DNA of 34,768 bases from Gemmatimonadota bacterium (lineage in GTDB: Bacteria; Gemmatimonadota; Gemmatimonadetes; Palauibacterales; Palauibacteraceae), in contig CP070670.1 in the NCBI GenBank assembly GCA_020351855.1, forward strand, positions 2,475,838 through 2,510,605. Reading direction: 5' to 3'. The position numbers and the translations under genes are program-made. Below are positions 7,967-16,433 of the stretch, piece by piece. The notes below the pieces were generated by a model. It ran no database searches. It was not told the DNA's origin and saw nothing but the letters and a program-made list of their open reading frames with translations. Position 1 is the first letter of the stretch. The number at the start of each line of letters is the position of its first letter.

Positions 7967-9568
7967 TCATCCGGCCTCGCGTCGATCGGTGACACCGACA
8001 ATCAGCGGCAGCTGCTTCCCCCTTGCCGTGACCCGTGGATCCTCGCGGCGCACCTGGAACGTTCCCGCTCCCTCCCAGAAGGATCGCGCCACGTCGGCCG
8101 CCACGCCGGACCGGGCCAGCGACTCGAGAACCGCAGCTACGACTGCCGGCTCATCCGCCAGTTGGACCCGCGGGCTTATGCGGAGCGTGAGGCGCGTAAA
8201 GCCTTCAGCAGTTTCCTCTTCCACGAGCTGGTAATCCAGGGCGCTACCTCCGAAGCGGGCCGGCAGGACCTCTTCCAGGATCCTCACCATGTCACTGCCG
8301 ACGAGCGTGACGCCCTCGCCGGTCAGCTTCCGGAAGCTCCGGATGTCGAGAAGATGCTGCGTGAGCCCCAGCGCGCCCAGTGGACAGCCGCAGTCGCGGC
8401 GTTCGACGAGGCCGAAGTCGTCGAACTCCACGTTGAGAAGGAGTTTCGGTGTCGAGGGGGCGAGCGACGTGATGTGAAAGGACGTCACCGTTCCTCCCGA
8501 CACCGGGACCTGTCGCGGGTACGCGATGACGGCGTAGGCATCCATGAGAACGTGGACGTCGCTGTTCCCGCGCGGCTGCGCGCAACCCGCACCGAGGCGT
8601 CCCGCCTCCGCCATGCCGTAGTCGGGGAAGTGGGTGGCTCCGGAGGCTCGAATGCCCTTCACCTTGGCCGGCGTGATCGGCTCTCCGGCGATCATGAAGG
8701 TGGCACCCGACAGGTCGAGTCCCGCCTCGCGGGCTGCCAGACCCACCCGCAGGCCGCAGCTCGCCGGCGTGTTGAGCAGGGCGCGGCCCTTTTCCTCCAG
8801 TGCCTCCGCCACCCAGCAGGCGATGCGAGCTGCCTCGCTCAGTCCGACCGGTTCGGGCCAAGGGATGCTGCCCCCGAGCAGTCTCGCGAGCGCGACCGTC
8901 GCGTCGTTGGCGAGCGAGAAGCGGAGCGGGGGCTTGAGCGATCCGGGGATCAGCGGCGTGAACCAGCGGTCAAGGGGCCGGCCGATGTGGGCGGCTCGCA
9001 GTGCGGCGTTCAACCCGCTGCCGGGGAGCGGCGGCCTCCAGATCGCATACGGCGCGCCCAGCACGCCGTGCGCATCGAGAAGGAGCATGCGATGCTCCGC
9101 CTCCAGGGCCAGGTGATCGAGGTCGGTCGAGACTCGGGTGCCCACTCCGGTCGTGCCGCCGCTCGACCGGTTGTAGTAGGCGGAGAGATGCGGGTTGTCG
9201 AAGGTCTCCGGATCGAGCGGCAGCTCGCGTCCGTCCCGAACGACCGGCTCTCTGCCCTTGAACTCCTCGAAGGTGAAATAGACGCCGGATTCCCTGAGCT
9301 TGCCGAGTGCGCCGTCCACACCTTCGTTCAGAACGAGCGCACGAAAATCGCCGAACTCGCAGCCCGCGAGGCGCAGGAGCGGACGATAGGGGCTCTTCTC
9401 GTAGGCGAAGAAACCGCGCTCCGCGATGCGCAGCAGCCGCTCCTCACGGCTCTCGAGGCGGCGACGGAGTCGGTCCCTGGCCTCAGCCACCGAGACGGAG
9501 GCCCGCAGGAAGCGCGGCAGCCCGAGCAGGAAGCGGCGGTACATGGCCAGTTCGCTCAGGAGCCCCAC
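7967..9568 (-). CDS. AMP-forming CoA ligase-like enzyme (PaaK-like)
   Basis: The protein (533 residues from GTG 9568) resembles the phenylacetate-CoA ligase branch of the ANL superfamily, enzymes that join ATP, a carboxylate and CoA. The adenylate-forming loop is SSGGTTG at about 135-141, and the A5-type motif is DYGMAEAG at about 316-323. Before it come SGATFMIAGEPITPAKVKGI and, after it, NVEFDDFGLVERRDCGCPLG, where the PaaK family places its acidic 'TDL' block. The usual length is 430-450, so an extra N-terminal region of about 100 residues is present. GTG 9568 is preferred because GAGGAG lies about ten bases upstream; ATG 9544 is the alternative. It is the first gene before tctC, suggesting that it activates the imported acid. 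Divergent from the amidohydrolase across 95 bases. Acyltransferase-type use of the fold is also possible. Confidence 0.75.
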   Translation of the reverse strand: MGLLSELAMYRRFLLGLPRFLRASVSVAEARDRLRRRLESREERLLRIAERGFFAYEKSPYRPLLRLAGCEFGDFRALVLNEGVDGALGKLRESGVYFTFEEFKGREPVVRDGRELPLDPETFDNPHLSAYYNRSSGGTTGVGTRVSTDLDHLALEAEHRMLLLDAHGVLGAPYAIWRPPLPGSGLNAALRAAHIGRPLDRWFTPLIPGSLKPPLRFSLANDATVALARLLGGSIPWPEPVGLSEAARIACWVAEALEEKGRALLNTPASCGLRVGLAAREAGLDLSGATFMIAGEPITPAKVKGIRASGATHFPDYGMAEAGRLGAGCAQPRGNSDVHVLMDAYAVIAYPRQVPVSGGTVTSFHITSLAPSTPKLLLNVEFDDFGLVERRDCGCPLGALGLTQHLLDIRSFRKLTGEGVTLVGSDMVRILEEVLPARFGGSALDYQLVEEETAEGFTRLTLRISPRVQLADEPAVVAAVLESLARSGVAADVARSFWEGAGTFQVRREDPRVTARGKQLPLIVGVTDRREAG

Positions 9569-9663
9569 GTCGGCCTCGCTCCTCGACTCCGTCCTGTTGG
9601 CGGGTAGCCGCCGGTGATAGCGTGGCTCATGAGGTTCCGCTCGGGCGCACAACGGAGGTGGCC

Positions 9664-11295
9664 ATGCCTGCACGACTGACGATCACCGGCGTCGGTGTCC
9701 TCGCCTTCCTGTCGATGACGGCACACGGGGCCTCCCCTGCCGTTGCCCAGAGCGCCGTCGATCGCGTGACCCTGCCGGAGCCGATTCCGCTCGGGACCAC
9801 GAAGGGCGAGCGCTACGAGCGGCTCATCGTCCGCAATGCTACCGTCCTGAGCGGTCGGGGAACACCTCGGTCGAACCGCGCCGTGCCGCCCGAAGGGCCC
9901 GTCGACATCGTCATCGAGGACGGGCGGATCGTGGACATGATTCCGGTCGATCCCGTCAACGTGGGGCAGTACGGCGAGGAGGCGGGCGATGCGGGGCAGG
10001 GCCATGTCCTCGATGCCACGGGGATGTACGTCCTGCCCGGCCTGGTCGACATGCACGTGCATCTGCGCGGCGACGACGGCCTCCTCGGTCCCCGCGCTCT
10101 GGATTACCAGTATCGGCTCTTCCTGGGCCATGGCGTCACGACGGTGCGTGATGCGGGCACCGGCGCCACGCTAGAGGTCATGACGGAGCAGCGCCGGCGA
10201 TCCGCCGAACACCAGATCGTGGCACCGCGACTCGTACTCTGCCAGCGCTGGCCGCTTCCCCTGAGACGCTGGAATGTGGGGAACACGCCGGAGGCGGCGA
10301 GGGAGATGGTGCGCCGATTCCGCGAAGCGGGCGCCGACTGCGTCAAGATCAGCAGGAGTCCGGGGCAGTATCCGGACGTGCTGAACGCCGCCGTCGACGA
10401 GGCCAGGAGCCTCGGCATGCCGGTCATGGTGGATCTCAAGGTCTCCGAGACGGATGCGGTAACCGCATCGCACGCCGGCGTGTCCAGCATAGAGCACTGG
10501 TACGGCGTGCCCGACGCGGCACTCCCGCACACCCAGCGCTTCCCCGCCGACTACAACTACTGGAACGAGCTCGATCGATTCCGTTGGGCCGGAGCCCTCT
10601 GGGCCGAGGCGAACGAGTACCCGGGCAGACTGCGCGCCGTGCTGGATACGCTGATCGAGAACGGCACCGCGTGGAATCCCACCATGGTGGTCTACGAGGA
10701 CAACCGGGATCTCGCGCGAGCCCTGACCGCCCCGTGGCAACCGGCCTTCCTGCATCCGGCAGCCGTCGCCGCGCAATGGCCCGATTCCAGCCGCCATGGT
10801 GCCTTCCACACCGAGTGGAAGACATCGGACGAGGTGCGCTGGAAGGAGAACTTCCGCATCTGGATGAGCTGGGTCCGAGAGTTCCACGAACGAGGCGGAG
10901 TACTCACCGTCGGCACGGATGCAAGCCCCTGGGGAGGGTTGGCGATCGTTCGCGAGATGGAGCTGATGCAGGAGGCCGGGTTGCACCCGATCGACATCAT
11001 CCGCCTCGCGACGACGAATTCGTACGGTGTCCTCGGGATGGGCGACCACTGCGGCGTGCGGGTGGGCTGCGTGGCCGATCTCGCAGTGGTAAACGGCAAT
11101 CCCATCGACAATCTGAAGGTCATGTATGGTCTGGGCTACGGCTTTTTCGGCACCGTCGCACCGGCAGAACAGTGGAAGCTCGGCGGCGTCCGATGGACCA
11201 TCAAGGATGGGGTCGTCTACGACGCCCGGGCGCTGCTTCGGGAGGTCCTGTGGTACGTGGAGCAGGAGCGCGAGCGCCTGCTTGCAGAAGGCTAG
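9664..11295 (+). CDS. Secreted amidohydrolase-family protein
   Basis: This 543-residue protein belongs to the amidohydrolase superfamily (imidazolonepropionase/prolidase-like TIM barrels). A signal peptide ends near ASPAVAQ, so it works in the periplasm. The first metal motif is intact: LPGLVDMHVHLRG, His131 and His133. The bridging Lys is in ADCVKISRSPG, a later His in SIEHW, and the catalytic Asp in VGTDASPWG. The strand that usually reads 'V-x-V-H-A' reads VMVDLK, so a metal-ligand His is replaced by Asp257; this may change the metal site. ATG 9664 is chosen because GGAGGTGGCC precedes it and a good signal peptide follows; the frame is open to 9307 but overlaps the ligase gene. The substrate is unknown; members cleave cyclic amides, peptides or imidazolones. 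Confidence 0.85.
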   Translation: MPARLTITGVGVLAFLSMTAHGASPAVAQSAVDRVTLPEPIPLGTTKGERYERLIVRNATVLSGRGTPRSNRAVPPEGPVDIVIEDGRIVDMIPVDPVNVGQYGEEAGDAGQGHVLDATGMYVLPGLVDMHVHLRGDDGLLGPRALDYQYRLFLGHGVTTVRDAGTGATLEVMTEQRRRSAEHQIVAPRLVLCQRWPLPLRRWNVGNTPEAAREMVRRFREAGADCVKISRSPGQYPDVLNAAVDEARSLGMPVMVDLKVSETDAVTASHAGVSSIEHWYGVPDAALPHTQRFPADYNYWNELDRFRWAGALWAEANEYPGRLRAVLDTLIENGTAWNPTMVVYEDNRDLARALTAPWQPAFLHPAAVAAQWPDSSRHGAFHTEWKTSDEVRWKENFRIWMSWVREFHERGGVLTVGTDASPWGGLAIVREMELMQEAGLHPIDIIRLATTNSYGVLGMGDHCGVRVGCVADLAVVNGNPIDNLKVMYGLGYGFFGTVAPAEQWKLGGVRWTIKDGVVYDARALLREVLWYVEQERERLLAEG

Positions 11296-12497
11296 CGGCC
11301 GCTGGAGCCCGCAGGCTGCGGTAGCAGGCCTGCCCGCGAGAGTAAACGCTCATAGACCGCCTCCACCTGAGCTGCCCTCGCATCCCAGGTGAACTCGTCG
11401 GCGGCCTGCTTCCTCGCCGCACGCGCCAGCTGCCCTGCGAGATTCCGGTCGTCGAGCAGGCGCAAGATCGCCGCGGCCATGGACGGCACGTCAGCGCTTT
11501 TCACGACGAGGGCGGTCTTCCCGTCTCGGAGGTGACAGGCCGAGCCGTCGAACGACACGATGGGCCTCCCGGACGCCATGTAGTTCAGGAGCTTTTGCGG
11601 CAGGCCGGCGGCTTCCGGTCGGGGGTTCACCAGAACATCCGCCTCGGATAGGTTTCGCGGCAGTTCCGAGAAGTCGTCCACGCGCAGGCTGATGGATCCG
11701 CGGATTCCGAGCTCGCGGGCGCGCGCCTCGTAGGGTGCGAAGGATGATGTCGTGATGATCAGGAGGCGCGTGTCCGCTCTCTCCCGCAGGACTTCGGAGA
11801 ACGCCCTCAGGAGGTACTCGATGCCCTGATAGGGGCCGAGGTTGCCCGCGAAGCCGACGGTGCCTTTCCCCGCTGCCGGGTTGGGGGAGCCTGCCGCGGC
11901 CAGCAATGCGGGCTCGAGGCCGCTTGGTATCACGTCGATTCTGTCGGGATCCACGGCTCCGAGATCGATGAGCCGGTCGCGGATCCTCTCGCTGACGGCG
12001 ATCACGTGCGCCGCTTTTGCCGGGAGGAGTTGGTCCAGCCTTCGACCGATGATGCGCTTGAATCCTGCGGGCAGCCCGAGCCGATAGAACGGGAGCTCCG
12101 ATTCGAGGGTCGTATGCGCATCGTAGACCACGGGACACGCGGGACGGGCCCAGCGCGCCGCGAGGATGCCCTCGTAGTGGTGGGCGTGTACGATGTCTAT
12201 CGTCTGCTGTCGAAGCACTCGGCGGAGCGTTCGCTGAAGCAGCGGATCCAGAACGAGGAACTTCGCGTAGGACGGACCCGGCGCGTGCTTGCGGTACCAG
12301 CCCACATTTCGAATGCGGTGCACACGAAAAGGATCTCCTTCGGTGGATTCGCCGAGGTGATAGGTCACGACGTGGACCTGGTGCCCGCGCTGCGCCAGTG
12401 CCTGCGCAAGGCGGCGGATGCGTATCGGCGTGCCCCGCCTCCATGGAAAGGGGCAGGCGGCGACGACCGCTATGCGAAACCGGTTTGCCGGTCTCAT
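11292..12497 (-). CDS. Glycosyltransferase family 4 protein
   Basis: This 401-residue enzyme is a GT-B fold, GT4-type glycosyltransferase. The N-terminal Rossmann half starts FRIAVVAACPFPWRRGTPIRI with the glycine-poor GT4 acceptor loop and has the DIVHAHHYEG block near residue 100. The C-terminal half holds the nucleotide-sugar site: GTVGFAGNLGPYQGIEYLLRAF, then RPEAAGLPQKLLNYMASGRPIVSF, where the second Glu of the usual EX7E is replaced by Asn in a way common in the 'KLLEYMA' subgroup. No signal peptide or membrane helix, so it acts at the inner face of the membrane. Its stop overlaps that of the amidohydrolase by four bases (convergent), and it diverges from the phosphotransferase-like gene over 80 bases. 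It probably adds a sugar to a surface glycan. Confidence 0.9.
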   Translation of the reverse strand: MRPANRFRIAVVAACPFPWRRGTPIRIRRLAQALAQRGHQVHVVTYHLGESTEGDPFRVHRIRNVGWYRKHAPGPSYAKFLVLDPLLQRTLRRVLRQQTIDIVHAHHYEGILAARWARPACPVVYDAHTTLESELPFYRLGLPAGFKRIIGRRLDQLLPAKAAHVIAVSERIRDRLIDLGAVDPDRIDVIPSGLEPALLAAAGSPNPAAGKGTVGFAGNLGPYQGIEYLLRAFSEVLRERADTRLLIITTSSFAPYEARARELGIRGSISLRVDDFSELPRNLSEADVLVNPRPEAAGLPQKLLNYMASGRPIVSFDGSACHLRDGKTALVVKSADVPSMAAAILRLLDDRNLAGQLARAARKQAADEFTWDARAAQVEAVYERLLSRAGLLPQPAGSSGR

Positions 12498-12577
12498 CGG
12501 TCTCGGGGGACGAGGGCGAGCGGGCGTTCGAGTGTCGAGCCTGGGTGGCCGCGGTGAGCCGCGACCTTGAGGAGCTG

Positions 12578-13447
12578 ATGGCCGAGCCGGATTTCTCCGA
12601 GCTGGCGGCGCGCCTCGGCTCGCCCGTCGTGAGCGCCATCTCCCTGACGCAGCTTCCCATCGAGGGCCGCCGAAGAGGGTGCTACCGACTGCGACTGGCC
12701 AACGGACGAACGCTGAAGTACCGGCAGATGCCGAGCGCCGAGCGTGCCGAGACCGTCGAGAGGCTCATTGCCCTGATCGACTCTCCCCGCATTCCGCGGG
12801 TGCTGGATCGGCATGGCGCGGGGCTGCTCTTCGAATACGTGCACGCTCGATCCATGGAACGGCGCGACCTCACTCCGAAGCTTCTCTCCGAGGCCGCCTC
12901 CCTGCAGGCGCGCATCCACGCCATCGATGTGGCCGGCCTGCTTCCGACGATCGCGCCTCAGGCCATGGACCGGCGTACCGCCGGCTTGCGCTCGAGCATC
13001 GAGCGGCTGGTGTCGCAGGATGCCCTGACGCTTCGAGAAGGAGAGGACCTGTGGGAGCTGGCGCTGAGCCACGCGCCGGCTGTGCTGCGGAGCGACGTGA
13101 CACACAACGATTTTTGCTCGCGAAACATGCTTCTCACGCCCGAGGGCGGCCTGGTCATCATAGACAACGAGACGATCGGCGTCGGCCCGTACGAGTTCGA
13201 CCTGGCGCGGACCTGGTACCTGTGGCCGATGAAGCCGCCCGAGAGGGCGGCATACCTCGAGGCCTACGCGCGACATCACGATCCTTCCGCCTTCACAACC
13301 CGAGCCCTGTTCTGGCTCATCGATGCGATGGCCCGATCGGCCCTGTTCCGACTGCGCGGTCAGTCCCCGACGGCGGCGGTTCCGATTCGGAAGCTGAGGC
13401 TTCTCCTCCAGGCCGGACCGGACTCGCCGGATCCGCACCGTCTCTGA
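12578..13447 (+). CDS. APH/choline-kinase-fold phosphotransferase-like protein
   Basis: The 289-residue protein has the aminoglycoside phosphotransferase/choline kinase fold. The catalytic loop is visible as SDVTHNDFCSRNMLL (Asp in HND, Asn in RNM) and the metal-binding segment as LVIIDNETIGVGPYEFDLA, where the Asp replaces the DFG Asp of protein kinases. The N-terminal lobe is short: LRLANGRTLKYRQMPS contains the Lys expected to hold ATP phosphates, and LLFEYVHARSM is the hinge. The substrate is unlikely to be an antibiotic; in a glycan locus such kinases often phosphorylate a sugar, choline or amino alcohol. I use ATG 12578 (GAGGAG three bases upstream, close); GTG 12545 and 12554 are alternatives. 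It diverges from the GT4 gene and converges with the ABC exporter gene. Confidence 0.75.
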   Translation: MAEPDFSELAARLGSPVVSAISLTQLPIEGRRRGCYRLRLANGRTLKYRQMPSAERAETVERLIALIDSPRIPRVLDRHGAGLLFEYVHARSMERRDLTPKLLSEAASLQARIHAIDVAGLLPTIAPQAMDRRTAGLRSSIERLVSQDALTLREGEDLWELALSHAPAVLRSDVTHNDFCSRNMLLTPEGGLVIIDNETIGVGPYEFDLARTWYLWPMKPPERAAYLEAYARHHDPSAFTTRALFWLIDAMARSALFRLRGQSPTAAVPIRKLRLLLQAGPDSPDPHRL

Positions 13448-13473
13448 CGCGAGTCGTCGGGCAGGCCTGGGGC

Positions 13474-13500
13474 CCGGGCACGCTCAGAGTCCGTGCCCGG
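13474..13500. terminator. Candidate bidirectional terminator hairpin
   Basis: A nine-base inverted repeat (CCGGGCACG / CGTGCCCGG) with a nine-base loop sits where the phosphotransferase-like gene and the ABC exporter gene converge. Its left arm lies in the gap and its right arm in the last codons of the exporter gene. No T-tract follows on either strand, so a classical intrinsic terminator is not proven. Confidence 0.4.
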
Positions 13501-15331
13501 AAGCCAGACTGCTCGGAGTCCGCATGCGCTCGTGCAGGCCGTACAGCGCCGCGTACACCCCGGCTCGGCGGACCAGCTCGTCGTGCGTGCCGACTTCGAC
13601 GACCCGTCCCTCCTTCAAGACGGCGATGCGATCGGCGATCGCGAGGGTGGAGAAGCGGTGGGAGATCAGGATGGTCGTCTTGCCGCGCGCCAGCTCCCGG
13701 AACTTGGAGAAGAGCTCGAACTCTGCCGAGGCATCCAGGTTGGAGGTCGGTTCGTCGAGGACCAGGAGAGAGGCATCCCGGGCGAAGGCCCGCGCCACGG
13801 CGATCTGTTGCCACTGCCCGCCCGACAGGGAGTACTCGCCAAAGGTCCGCCCCACCCAGGTTTCCGCGCCTTCAGGCAGGGCGGAGATCATCTCCCCGAT
13901 GCCCGTGCGCTCGGTGATCTCCTGGATCCTCTCGGGCTTGTCCAACAGGGCCTGCCAGTCGCCGTAGGCGATGTTCTCCGCCACGGTCGCCTCGTACCGA
14001 CCGAAGTTCTGGAACACGAAGCCGAGCCGGTCCCAGTGCGCTCGCCGCGGGACTCTGCGGATGTCGACGCCGTCGAACAGGATCTCCCCCTCGTCGGGCT
14101 CGTACAGACCGGCCAGCAGCTTGACCACCGTCGTCTTACCGGCCCCGTTCTCGCCGACGATGGCCAGAGTTTCGCCCGGCCGGATCTCGAGCGACACGTC
14201 GCACACCGCGGGGACGTTCGAGCCCGGATACGTGAAGCTGACATGGCTCAGCCGTATGTGCGCCGGAGCCCGGCTCGGGGGCGACGCTCCCGCCACCGCC
14301 GGGCGCACCGGCTCGACGGACAGGAAGTCCAGGAGGTGCCCCACGAAGAGTACCTGCTCGAGGGAGGTGGTGAGGGAGCGGATCGCATCATCGACGGCGT
14401 TGCGCAGGCGGGCCGTGGCACCGCCGAATATCGCGAGGTCTCCCAGCGTGACCGCTCCCTCGAGCACCCGAACGGCGACCCTGAGGAACGTCAGGTAGAG
14501 GGCGACGACGGTCAGCGTGCCCGCGATCGCGCTGCCTCGGAAACCGCGCCAGTGGAGCTTGGCGCTCCGATCCCGGAAGTCCTCCAGGACGCTGCGGAAC
14601 CGCTCGAGCAGGAGGGCTCCGAGGTTCAGCAGCTTGATCTCGGCGACGGACTCGCTCTGCGTGAGCTTGGAGATGAAATAGCGCGTCCACCGCTGAGGGG
14701 TGGCGCGGGAGTACTCGTCCCGATATCGCGCTCTCGCCAGGCGCCACTGGAAGAACAGGAAGGGGAGCGCGAACGGGGCCACCACGAGCGGCACCAGTGG
14801 CTCGATCGCGGTCAGCACCGCGAGCAGCGATGCGATCACCAGGAGGTGCGTGATCGAGTTCTGTCCCGCGGTAAGCAGGATGGCCAGGCGGTTGCCCAGG
14901 TTCTGCTGCGTCCTGGCCAGCATGTCCTGACTGCCCGGATCCTCGAAGAAGGCCAGATCCAGCGTCGCGGCGTGCGCCAGGACGTCTCCCGTGACCCTCA
15001 GTTCCAGATCGTCCCGGAGGCGGGCGCCGAACAGTCCGTTGGCGAGCCTGGACAGGGCATCGGCCGTCGTGAGGGCAAAGCCGAGGATCAGCCACGGCAC
15101 CAGCGGTCCAATCTCGATGGTCCCGCTCTCGGTCACTCCGACGGCGGCGTTGATCAGTCCCCGTATCGCGAGCGCCAGCGATGCGGGGAGGAATCCCCGG
15201 ATGATCGTCGTGAAGGCCAGACCGCAGAAGAGAGCGGCATTGGTGGACCAGATGAGACGCAGGCCCCACACGGCCACGGTCCAGGGTCTCCGCTGCTCGC
15301 CGTTCGGCAGCCTCACCGGTGCTGCGCTCAA
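13484..15331 (-). CDS. ABC exporter (fused membrane and ATPase domains)
   Basis: This 615-residue protein is a type IV (former type I) ABC exporter half-transporter. The N-terminal membrane domain, about residues 25-330, has six hydrophobic segments. The ATPase domain has Walker A GENGAGKTT at 393-401, Q-loop FQNFGRY near 440, signature LSGGQ at 502-506, Walker B LLVLDE at 522-527 and switch His558. It should work as a homodimer at the inner membrane, exporting a glycan, lipid-linked sugar or peptide. No C39 peptidase domain is present, so it does not trim leader peptides itself. The TTG at 15331 overlaps the stop of the nucleotidyltransferase (TTGA) but has no clear ribosome site; GTG 15316 is the alternative. 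It is the last gene of a five-gene operon whose other members suggest the cargo is modified by kinase, nucleotidyltransferase and sulfotransferase. Confidence 0.92.
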   Translation of the reverse strand: MSAAPVRLPNGEQRRPWTVAVWGLRLIWSTNAALFCGLAFTTIIRGFLPASLALAIRGLINAAVGVTESGTIEIGPLVPWLILGFALTTADALSRLANGLFGARLRDDLELRVTGDVLAHAATLDLAFFEDPGSQDMLARTQQNLGNRLAILLTAGQNSITHLLVIASLLAVLTAIEPLVPLVVAPFALPFLFFQWRLARARYRDEYSRATPQRWTRYFISKLTQSESVAEIKLLNLGALLLERFRSVLEDFRDRSAKLHWRGFRGSAIAGTLTVVALYLTFLRVAVRVLEGAVTLGDLAIFGGATARLRNAVDDAIRSLTTSLEQVLFVGHLLDFLSVEPVRPAVAGASPPSRAPAHIRLSHVSFTYPGSNVPAVCDVSLEIRPGETLAIVGENGAGKTTVVKLLAGLYEPDEGEILFDGVDIRRVPRRAHWDRLGFVFQNFGRYEATVAENIAYGDWQALLDKPERIQEITERTGIGEMISALPEGAETWVGRTFGEYSLSGGQWQQIAVARAFARDASLLVLDEPTSNLDASAEFELFSKFRELARGKTTILISHRFSTLAIADRIAVLKEGRVVEVGTHDELVRRAGVYAALYGLHERMRTPSSLASGHGL

Positions 15332-16431
15332 TTGCGGAGGACCGTTCGGTGGAACGGTTCGGCAAGAATCCGCCAGCCCACGGCACGAACCAGGCCGGTC
15401 TCGTGCAGTCGATAGCTGCGAAGGTGATTACGGATCTTGTCGGATGCCCGGTCAGAGAACTCGATGCACTCCAGCGGATCGCCGAGCGCGTTCGGCCGAC
15501 CCCTGTCTCCAGTCAATGCCAACGCACGTGTCAGGTTCGGAAACTCCTCCCGGGCGTCGAGCAGCTCCAGAGCCAACCCGAGCACCGCGCCGGTGATCCT
15601 GAGGACGCCCTCGCGCTGCCTGCGCCCGCAAAAAGCGGCCCAGTCGGTGTCGTCTCCCATGAACTGCAGGACCTTGTAAAGATCCACCAGGAACTTCATG
15701 CGAAGGCGGGCCTTTTGGTAGTCCCCGAGGATGGAAACGACGAGGAGAAGCACGTCGTACTCGGGGGAGAGCACCGGGAACTCCCGATCGGCGAGTCGCT
15801 CGGTCTCCCTCTCACTCCACAGCCTGCCGTAGTCGATATCCCATGAGAAATGGCTTCGCAGAGCCCAGTGCAGGTCGACCTTGCCCCGCTCGCTGCGGTA
15901 GCTGAAATGGTACGCAAAGCGCATGGCGGCGCCATAACCGAGCAGCGGGATCGAGAGGCGGTCGTATCCGCTCGTCCGTAGCACCCGATCCGTCGCGATG
16001 AGATCCTTCCGCCCCCGTACGAGCAGATCGATATCGCCGTAGTGCCGGTGACGAGGATTCCCGTAGAATCGCTTGGAGAGGAACGGGCCTTTCAGAAAAG
16101 TCACGTCGAGGCCCGCACGCTCCAACCGCCTCTTCAGTCGTTGGATCTCGCCGATCAGACGATCGCACTTCTCCATCTGGCGGCTCCCGGCGTCGGCCAG
16201 CCCGGACTGCAGCCGGGATGGGAGCAGCGCGAGGTGTCCCTCCTCCGCGAGCACGGCGTGCACGTACCCTGCGACGTTGTGGGCCTTCGCGAACGAGAGG
16301 AACGCGTCCGGATCGAACGTACTCCGGGAGATGGCAGCCCGGAGGCCTTCGATGTCCTCCTTGAGGATGGGGCAAAAGACAGAGAGAGCGGCCGCGCGCC
16401 CTTCAGCTGCTCGCCCTATCGCGCCGGACAT
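15328..16431 (-). CDS. Nucleotidyltransferase-fold protein (NTP_transf_5-like)
   Basis: The 367-residue protein has the nucleotidyltransferase motif of the uncharacterised NTP_transf_5 group: HRHYGDIDLLVRG with GDIDLL at 132-137, the two Asp expected to bind metal. LKGPFL at about 113-118 precedes it, also typical. The rest is helical (residues 150-330) with WALRSHFSWDIDYGRLW. This family is found beside HprK-like kinases and ABC exporters in lasso-peptide and capsule-type loci; its substrate is unknown. It starts 3 bases after the stop of the fused transferase and its own stop overlaps the exporter start, so it is coupled to both. The internal ATG just after the start gives no better start. 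What it nucleotidylates, a peptide, a sugar or a protein, cannot be told from the sequence. Confidence 0.8.
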   Translation of the reverse strand: MSGAIGRAAEGRAAALSVFCPILKEDIEGLRAAISRSTFDPDAFLSFAKAHNVAGYVHAVLAEEGHLALLPSRLQSGLADAGSRQMEKCDRLIGEIQRLKRRLERAGLDVTFLKGPFLSKRFYGNPRHRHYGDIDLLVRGRKDLIATDRVLRTSGYDRLSIPLLGYGAAMRFAYHFSYRSERGKVDLHWALRSHFSWDIDYGRLWSERETERLADREFPVLSPEYDVLLLVVSILGDYQKARLRMKFLVDLYKVLQFMGDDTDWAAFCGRRQREGVLRITGAVLGLALELLDAREEFPNLTRALALTGDRGRPNALGDPLECIEFSDRASDKIRNHLRSYRLHETGLVRAVGWRILAEPFHRTVLRN

Positions 16432-16433
16432 GG

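Noticed and set aside
5428..7992. Very long plus-strand open frame (854 codons) over the Tct genes
   Set aside because: It is the opposite-strand shadow of tctA and tctC, made possible by high GC; the product is Arg/Gly/Asp/His-rich with no motif.
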